NCBI RefSeq assembly: GCF_018919385.1
Contig: NZ_JAHLMF010000024.1
Coordinates: forward strand, 1 to 46,420
DNA from: Geomonas diazotrophica
Lineage (GTDB): Bacteria > Desulfobacterota > Desulfuromonadia > Geobacterales > Geobacteraceae
Reading direction: 5' to 3'
Length of the DNA: 46,420 nucleotides
Position 1 is the stretch's first letter; every line of letters begins with the position of its first letter. Positions 42,209 through 46,420 of the stretch are shown here, in pieces. Made by a program: the position numbers and the translations under genes. The notes under the pieces are model-generated. The model was not told where the DNA came from. It made no database searches and worked only from the letters and a program-made list of their open reading frames with translations.

Positions 42209-42397
42209 TCAATGCCAAGCGATGCAGTTGACCGGGCAGCTGTCTATGGCCTGTTGGATCTTCTCCCTGTCTGCGCCCCCCTGCCCGTGCACCTCGGAGA
42301 CGCCGTCGCCGTTTAGCCTAAACAGCTCGGGCAGGATGCTCACGCAAAGCCCGCACCCTATGCAGATCTGCTGATCGACGTACACCTGGTTCGGCAT
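42209..42397 (-). CDS. single-cluster [4Fe-4S] ferredoxin
   Basis: 62 residues. CIGCGLC and a distal SCPVNC provide four Cys for one [4Fe-4S] cluster; the usual second-cluster Cys after CVSI is absent (ILPELF). This is the short Desulfovibrio/Thermotoga-type ferredoxin. The ATG has GGAGGGG 6 nt upstream. It is probably part of the minus-strand redox block with hgcAB, DUF1540 and the 41915 gene, though separate promoters are possible. Confidence 0.93.
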   Translation of the reverse strand: MPNQVYVDQQICIGCGLCVSILPELFRLNGDGVSEVHGQGGADREKIQQAIDSCPVNCIAWH

Positions 42398-42547
42398 CTG
42401 TGGCCCCTCCGAATCTAAGCTGCGAAACGGATAAAAGATACACGATGATCCTCAAATGTCTAACCCGTCCGGGGCAGGGGCGGGAGCCGAGGGCGGCGCT
42501 GCGGAAGGGGGCTGCGGTTCTTGGGGAATGGGGAGCCGGCGACGGGC

Positions 42548-42847
42548 TTATTTCGGTTTGTAGGTGAAGCAGTCGGGATGCGACTCGTGCATGCCGACGT
42601 CCACGGCGGGAGCCGTGCATTCGAGGGACTGGTTGTAGCTGCAGTTCTCCACCTTGCAGGCGCCGATGCCCCCCTGGACGTCGATGATCCCCCCCCTCTG
42701 GCTCCCCTGCATGAAGGTGTCGCACTCGGGGCAGGTCTCGCCGGGGCCGCCGACCGTGATGGCGAGCGTGTGGCAGGAATTGTGCTTATTGTAGGCGCAC
42801 TGCGTTACGTTGCAGGAATTTATCTTCACCATCTGCTTCTCTTGCAT
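42548..42847 (-). CDS. protein with two DUF1540 domains
   Basis: 99 residues from the ATG at 42847, chosen because AGGAGG is 6 nt upstream. Two Cys-rich repeats: VKINSCNVTQCAYN with C-x4-C and NSCHTLAITVGG and CPECDTFM, then CKVENCSYN with LECTAPAVDVG and HPDCFTYK. DUF1540 is a small putative metal-binding domain common in Firmicutes and Deltaproteobacteria; the function is unknown. It lies 79 bp after hgcB, in the same direction. Confidence 0.9.
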   Translation of the reverse strand: MQEKQMVKINSCNVTQCAYNKHNSCHTLAITVGGPGETCPECDTFMQGSQRGGIIDVQGGIGACKVENCSYNQSLECTAPAVDVGMHESHPDCFTYKPK

Positions 42848-42926
42848 GTTCTGCCTCCTTTTGCGGCCCCCTTCACGCATTAGGAGTTTTTTAACAGAAA
42901 TGGTTTGATAGTCAAGTCGCCGAGAG

Positions 42927-43220
42927 CTACCCGCAGCACCCCCCGCCGCCGAAGCCCGGGATCTTCCTCTCCCTGAGCCACTCGTGGATCATGCCGCTGG
43001 CGCACCCGACCCCGGCATCGACCTTGAGGGCGGCGGCGGGACAGTTGAGGGCGCAGGCGCCGCACTCCATGCAGGCGTCACGGTCCACCATCACGGCCCG
43101 CTTCCCCTCCATGCGGAACACCTGGTGCGGACAGACCTCGACGCACCGGCCGCAACCGATGCAAAGCGGGGTGGAGAGCTCCAGCGTGGCCACCCCTTGC
43201 AGATACCTGAAACCTTTCAT
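42927..43220 (-). CDS. hgcB: HgcB, 2[4Fe-4S] ferredoxin of mercury methylation
   Basis: 97 residues. Two [4Fe-4S] motifs, CIGCGRCVEVC (20-30) and CMECGACALNC (50-60), as in HgcB. Family-specific features are also present: Cys73 in GVGCASG, the residue known to be essential in Desulfovibrio ND132 HgcB, and the C-terminal vicinal Cys-Cys at 95-96 in GGGGCCG. HgcB supplies electrons to the HgcA corrinoid and is thought to bind Hg(II) or methylmercury through the Cys pair. It starts 12 bp after the hgcA stop with GGAGG nearby, so one operon. Confidence 0.96.
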   Translation of the reverse strand: MKGFRYLQGVATLELSTPLCIGCGRCVEVCPHQVFRMEGKRAVMVDRDACMECGACALNCPAAALKVDAGVGCASGMIHEWLRERKIPGFGGGGCCG

Positions 43221-43232
43221 CCCTTCCTCCCT

Positions 43233-44381
43233 TTAGACCAGAAGCCTTCCGGCCATGACGATGAAGAGCGCGCCCCCCAGGGCACCCGCCATGACCGGGA
43301 GCCCCAGGCGCATCTCCTTCTTCACCCCGGACTTCGAGGTGTACGTGGTGCAGCCGGTGAAGTTGAGGGTGTAGAAGGAGGAGACCGCCGGGAGCGCCAG
43401 GAAGGCGGCCAGAGTCGCCGCCCCTCCCCAGCTCACCCCTCCGGCGAGGGCGTAGAGGAGCGCGCAGTAGAGCGCTCCCGCGAAGGCCCCCTTGACCGCG
43501 AAGCTCCTGGTGGGCAATAACGGCAGCAGCAGCGGACCGATGGCGACGCCGGTGCAGACCGCCCCCAGAAAGGCGGCCGCCGCGGCCGCCGCGGCATCCG
43601 CGCCCCAGACGAGCCTCGTCACGAGGTAGATGAGCGCCGCCGCCGGGAGCACCGGCTTGGCCGCGAGGACCAGTTCCACCGGGATCAGCACCAGGCGGTC
43701 GTACCAGTTGAAGCGGAGCTCGCGCATGGCGGGAGTGCTCGAACCACCCCGGTCCAGGTAGGCGGGGAGATCGGCCGCGCGCATGGTGGCGTAGGTGACG
43801 TCGAAGCCGCTTCTTTGTTTCACCCGGTGCGCCGACACCCCGGCGGCACCCAGGATGGGAAGGATGAGCCTACGGTGGCCGACCACCCGGTCGAGCCCGC
43901 TCTTTTCGATGCGGTGCACCAGCTCGCCGGTGCCGAAGGTCCCCTTCCCCGCCGCGCACCAGACGTTGATGCCGTAGGTCTCAAGGACCAAAAGCCACAC
44001 GTTCCTGCCGCAAAGCGCACGGCGCACGAGGTCGTAGCTCATCTTGTAGTTCGCGGTCACAACGACCGGCGCCTCGCTGTCGGGCGCGCCGATGGCGTAG
44101 AGGCCGGGAGGGACCATGAAGGTCATCCGGTTGATCCCCCAGCGTGCAAAGCATGCACCCAGGTGGTCGGCGAGGGTGAGGCTGCCGCTGACCTGGGGTG
44201 CCCGGCCTGCGCCGGCCGGAATCCAGCGCACGAAACCGGGGACCTTTTCGCTGATTTCTCCGCCGCCCGCGGAGGTGGGTGGACCTCAGCAGGGAGGAGT
44301 CGCGGTGTTTCCCGCTACACCTGGCGCGCTGTCGCACGCTTTCTGCTTAACGGCGATTTTCTTGAACTGCCTGATCTCCAT
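43233..44381 (-). CDS. hgcA: HgcA, corrinoid methyltransferase of mercury methylation, with an in-frame UGA (putative selenocysteine)
   Basis: Recognised by the HgcA cap-helix signature NVWCAAGK (the Cys is residue 142 of the long form), which supplies the Co-thiolate ligand for cob(III)alamin, and by ETYGIN and GKGTFGTGELV around it. Five TM helices follow (e.g. LVLIPVELVLAAKPVLPAAA, LGLPVMAGALGGALFIVMAG), the usual membrane half. HgcA transfers a methyl carbanion to Hg(II). The annotated-style start would be GTG at 44231 (332 residues). The frame continues upstream through TGA at 44286-44288 to ATG at 44381, which has AAGAGG at 6 nt, and a -35/-10 pair beyond. The peptide upstream is MEIRQFKKIAVKQKAC, then GNTATPPC, TGA, GPPTS. 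The long product is 382 residues if UGA is decoded. Selenocysteine is inferred, not proven. The alternative is a nonsense mutation or a short leader peptide with restart at GTG. Confidence 0.93.
44258..44288 (-). promoter_or_regulatory. candidate bacterial SECIS stem-loop after the hgcA UGA
   Basis: Starting 11 nt after the UGA, CTCCGC pairs perfectly with GCGGAG around loop GGGCG, beginning with G residues as expected for bacterial SECIS loops (UGA to loop 17 nt). The stem is GC-only with one A-U. GC-rich DNA forms such stems by chance, so support is moderate. Confidence 0.45.
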
Positions 44382-44417
44382 AGTCACCTCTTGCCCGTTT
44401 GTCTCAGACACCTTCTT

Positions 44418-44447
44418 TCTATAGCGGTTTTCTGAGGTACCGGTCAA
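44418..44447 (-). promoter_or_regulatory. sigma-70 promoter of hgcA
   Basis: On the minus strand: TTGACC, 18 nt, TATAGA. The start would be near 44411, about 30 nt upstream of the ATG at 44381, and thus upstream of the UGA codon. This position supports the long HgcA reading frame. Confidence 0.6.
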
Positions 44448-44457
44448 GTCTATGTCC

Positions 44458-44489
44458 AGAAAAAAAAGAAGGACGGTCCGGGCCGTCCT
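44458..44489 (-). terminator. rho-independent terminator upstream of hgcA
   Basis: On the minus strand, AGGACGG-CCCGGA-CCGTCCT then TCTTTTTTTT. It ends the transcript of the small gene at 44525 and isolates hgcAB transcriptionally. Confidence 0.88.
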
Positions 44490-44524
44490 GATCTTCCTGG
44501 CAAACAAGGTCCTTTTCCACCTCG

Positions 44525-44824
44525 TCAGGGAAAGGCGAGGTTGCCCTCCCTGTGGCAGGTGGTGGAGTCTCCGCCCCCGCAACTGCGGAAATGATAACTG
44601 GCATGGCTGTCGGTGACCTCCAAGCGAACCTGAACCCCATGCGCCGTGTCCGCCTCTAGTGCATGCTCGATACGGTGCAGGGGAACAGGCCTCTGTGCCA
44701 TCACCATCATCACCACGAGGTTGATGGCGGCAAGCAGGAGCAGCAGCAGGTTCAGGTACCTGCCCCGGTCCTGCTCCTCCGGCGCCTCGCCCCCCCCCAT
44801 TTGCTTTTCTTCGTGGTTCAGCAT
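44525..44824 (-). CDS. small membrane protein with CH haem-like tail
   Basis: 99 residues from the ATG at 44824 (GGAGG at 5 nt). One TM segment (YLNLLLLLLAAINLVVMMVMA) after a charged cytoplasmic N-terminus, then an exported C-terminal part ending SCGGGDSTTCHREGN. The CH preceded at x7 by Cys resembles a degenerate haem c site, CxxCH being absent; whether haem binds is unknown. It may be in an operon with the parvulin lipoprotein upstream (166 bp gap); a terminator separates it from hgcA. No family recognised. Confidence 0.65.
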   Translation of the reverse strand: MLNHEEKQMGGGEAPEEQDRGRYLNLLLLLLAAINLVVMMVMAQRPVPLHRIEHALEADTAHGVQVRLEVTDSHASYHFRSCGGGDSTTCHREGNLAFP

Positions 44825-44990
44825 CCATTCCTCCAACCGGGCGACGCTCTTGCAGCTCAAACGATGGGAGTTCCGGCACGCCTTTTCGGAATTCCCGGTT
44901 GTGAACGGGCACCACCGCACCGCGCACCGCACCACCGATGCAGGCCCGGGCACTGCGCCAGGCCTGCTGACACGGCACGTGATACTACAA

Positions 44991-45974
44991 CTAGAGTTTC
45001 TCGATCTTGCTCTTGCTGCGCATCCGGTCGACGCATTCTGCAACCGCCCTGCGCAAGTGGTCCTGCTTTAAGTACTGGGCGATCTTCTCCTTCACTTCCT
45101 CGAACTTCTCGGTGCCCGGGGCGATGCGATCGTTTACCTTGATGATGTGATACCCCATTTCGGATTCGACCACCCCGCTCATCTCACCTTTTTTCATGGC
45201 GAAGGCAGCCTTGTCGAACAAAGTGGAGACCTGCCCCTTGCCAATGACGCCCAAGTCTCCGCCGCGGGCCGCGCTCGGGCAGGTCGATTCCTTCTTCGCT
45301 ACCTCGGCGAAGTCCTCGCCCCCCTTAACCCGCTTCAAAAGGGTCTCGGCCTTCTCCTTCGCCTGCCGTTTCAGCTGGGGCGCCGCTTTCTGGTCCACAC
45401 CCACCAGGATGTGGCTTGCCTTGATGCGTTCCCCCTTCTTGAAATACTTGTCCTGGTTGTCGTCGTAGAATTTCTTCACCTCGGCATCGGTGACCGCCAC
45501 CTTGGGCGCGACTTCCTTCTCGATGTACCCTGTGACCACGATCTCGTGGCGCATGGCGTCCTTCACCTCCTGCGTCGTCATGTTCATCGACTGGAGAGCC
45601 TTGTCATATTCCGCATCGCTCGGGTACTTGGCCCGGTTCTGGGCGTACTTCTCCTCGACAAGCTTGTCGAGGTCCTTGGGGGCCGATTGGGAGGCCTCCT
45701 GGTACAGGAGTTCCGCGGAGGTGAGCTGGATCAGTACCTGGTCCAACGCCTTTTTCATCTGCTCCGGCGGCAGTTGCTGCGTCACGCCGCTTTGTGCCAG
45801 GAGCACCTTGAGAGCGCGGTCCACCTCGGGCTTGGTAATGGCAACGCCGTTGACCTTGACGACGGGTTCACCTTTTTTTTCAGCCTTTCCCGCGGTGGCC
45901 GAGCAGGCGGAGGTGGAAAAGAGGATCAGGGTGGCGCAGGCGGCGCTGGCAAGCTTTTTCAACGGTGACATCAT
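44991..45974 (-). CDS. SurA/PpiC-type peptidyl-prolyl isomerase lipoprotein
   Basis: 327 residues from the ATG at 45974, which has AAGGAG at 7 nt; the 383-codon frame upstream is not supported. The lipoprotein signal ends at FSTSAC (Cys24). A SurA_N-like helical region (KVNGVAITKPEVDRALKVLL, MTTQEVKDAMRHEIV) precedes the parvulin domain, which shows IKASHILVGVD, FAEVAKKESTCPSAARGGDLG, FAMKKGEMSGVVESEMGYHII. Role: periplasmic folding of outer-membrane proteins, and possibly of c-type cytochromes. The envelope-anchored form (PrsA-like) is common in Geobacter. Confidence 0.94.
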   Translation of the reverse strand: MMSPLKKLASAACATLILFSTSACSATAGKAEKKGEPVVKVNGVAITKPEVDRALKVLLAQSGVTQQLPPEQMKKALDQVLIQLTSAELLYQEASQSAPKDLDKLVEEKYAQNRAKYPSDAEYDKALQSMNMTTQEVKDAMRHEIVVTGYIEKEVAPKVAVTDAEVKKFYDDNQDKYFKKGERIKASHILVGVDQKAAPQLKRQAKEKAETLLKRVKGGEDFAEVAKKESTCPSAARGGDLGVIGKGQVSTLFDKAAFAMKKGEMSGVVESEMGYHIIKVNDRIAPGTEKFEEVKEKIAQYLKQDHLRRAVAECVDRMRSKSKIEKL

Positions 45975-46202
45975 TTTGGTTCTCCTTTGGGTGGTGTACA
46001 TATGCAGAAACCGGGAGGTAAGCACATGGAAAGAGCAAAAGGCGTACCGGCTGGATCCCTTCCCTGCGTCCTGGTCGCGCTCCTGGCGGAGCCACCGGGC
46101 AAAGTGCGCAAAACAACATGTTATTTGAATACCAAGATGCATCCTGAAAAATCGAGCCCGCGCTGAAGCTCAGACGCAAACAGGTGGCGGCAAGGATGTA
46201 AA

Positions 46203-46220
46203 GTGGGGCATTTGCCCCAC
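46203..46220. promoter_or_regulatory. perfect 8-bp inverted repeat (operator-like)
   Basis: GTGGGGCA-TT-TGCCCCAC between the parvulin gene and the next terminator. A 2-bp spacer dyad upstream of the parvulin start (230 bp) may be a regulator site; no regulator is assigned. Confidence 0.4.
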
Positions 46221-46245
46221 AAGTCGGTAAAGAGGTAGCAAAAAA

Positions 46246-46273
46246 AAGCCCGAAGCTTTCGCTTCGGGCTTTG
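46246..46273. terminator. bidirectional rho-independent terminator
   Basis: AAGCCCGAAGC-TTTC-GCTTCGGGCTT, with A7 on the plus strand before the stem giving a T-run on the minus strand. It ends the truncated minus-strand gene at the window edge. Confidence 0.88.
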
Positions 46274-46303
46274 CATTGCAACAGCAATCAGACAAATCAG
46301 CGT

Positions 46304-46420
46304 TTACTGCAGGTTGTACACCGCCACGTTCTTGCTGGATACCAGGGTCGAGCCGTTGTAGACGCGGATGTTGGTGGTCCACTTGTACCCGGCCTGGTTG
46401 CCGGCGGTGTTCGGATCAGC
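46304..46420 (-). CDS. 3' end of a truncated gene (38 residues visible)
   Basis: The minus-strand frame reads ADPNTAGNQAGYKWTTNIRV, then YNGSTLVSSKNVAVYNLQ and TAA at 46304-46306. The rest lies outside the window. The extract is beta-rich and Asn/Ser-rich, as at the end of an exported or surface protein, but no family can be named. A terminator follows. Confidence 0.8.
   Translation of the reverse strand, partial: ADPNTAGNQAGYKWTTNIRVYNGSTLVSSKNVAVYNLQ

Noticed and set aside
44525..44527. Selenocysteine readthrough of the TGA of the small membrane gene
   Set aside because: The frame beyond the TGA runs into the terminator hairpin with no domain or conserved context, so it is a true stop.

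Overview
The window looks like chromosomal DNA of a Geobacteraceae bacterium (Geobacter/Geomonas/Citrifermentans type, Desulfuromonadota). The evidence is high GC, a secreted multihaem c-type cytochrome, a class II (B12-dependent) ribonucleotide reductase, GEMM-I riboswitch control, -24/-12 (sigma-54) promoters, several chemoreceptors, DUF1540 and rubrerythrin-like proteins, and the mercury-methylation pair hgcA-hgcB. No phage, plasmid, complete insertion sequence or CRISPR array was seen.

Layout. 1-1.4 kb: a small exported Gly-rich protein, then a degraded stretch with a C-terminal relic of a fumarylacetoacetate-hydrolase gene. 1.4-8.3 kb: one giant secreted protein with kelch repeats and 24 tandem beta modules, behind a sigma-54-type promoter. 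8.5-9.6 kb: a GEMM-I riboswitch with an overlapping terminator, controlling an MshEN-receiver protein. 9.65-10.06 kb: a Pro-Arg-His-Leu tRNA operon. 10.2-14.2 kb: rph-rdgB, and a GAF-GGDEF diguanylate cyclase coupled to an exported beta-helix protein. 14.4-16.6 kb: NrdJ. 17.0-19.9 kb: a small Cys-rich protein, a patatin-like lipoprotein and an unknown membrane-anchored protein. 20.0-21.7 kb: a methyltransferase divergent from an AraC regulator. 22.1-25.8 kb: a multihaem cytochrome (sigma-54-type promoter and hairpin leader), an enoyl-CoA hydratase and a GDSL esterase. 25.87-26.40 kb: thirteen 41-bp tandem units, each able to fold as a hairpin. 26.5-32.2 kb: assorted metabolic, transport, outer-membrane and glycosyltransferase genes. 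32.7-37.2 kb: two chemoreceptors, one with an aberrant signalling tip and one with a CZB zinc domain. 37.3-41.8 kb: exported adenosine deaminase, a hexanucleotide repeat, DUF4337, a His-tailed EamA transporter and a rubrerythrin-like protein. 41.9-44.4 kb: a minus-strand redox block ending in hgcA-hgcB. 44.5-46.4 kb: a small membrane protein, a parvulin lipoprotein and the 3' end of a truncated gene.

The main discovery candidate is hgcA. The recognisable HgcA coding frame continues upstream through one in-frame TGA to an ATG with a good ribosome-binding site and a -10/-35 promoter. The TGA falls in a Cys-TGA-Gly-Pro context and is followed by a compact GC-rich stem-loop at a distance suitable for a bacterial SECIS element. 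This suggests an HgcA with an N-terminal Cys-Sec pair. A nonsense mutation with reinitiation at a downstream GTG is the alternative.

A second theme is cyclic-dinucleotide control: a GEMM-I ON-switch, a putative dinucleotide-binding MshEN protein and a diguanylate cyclase lie within 6 kb. All functional calls are from sequence reading and family knowledge; no database search was run.
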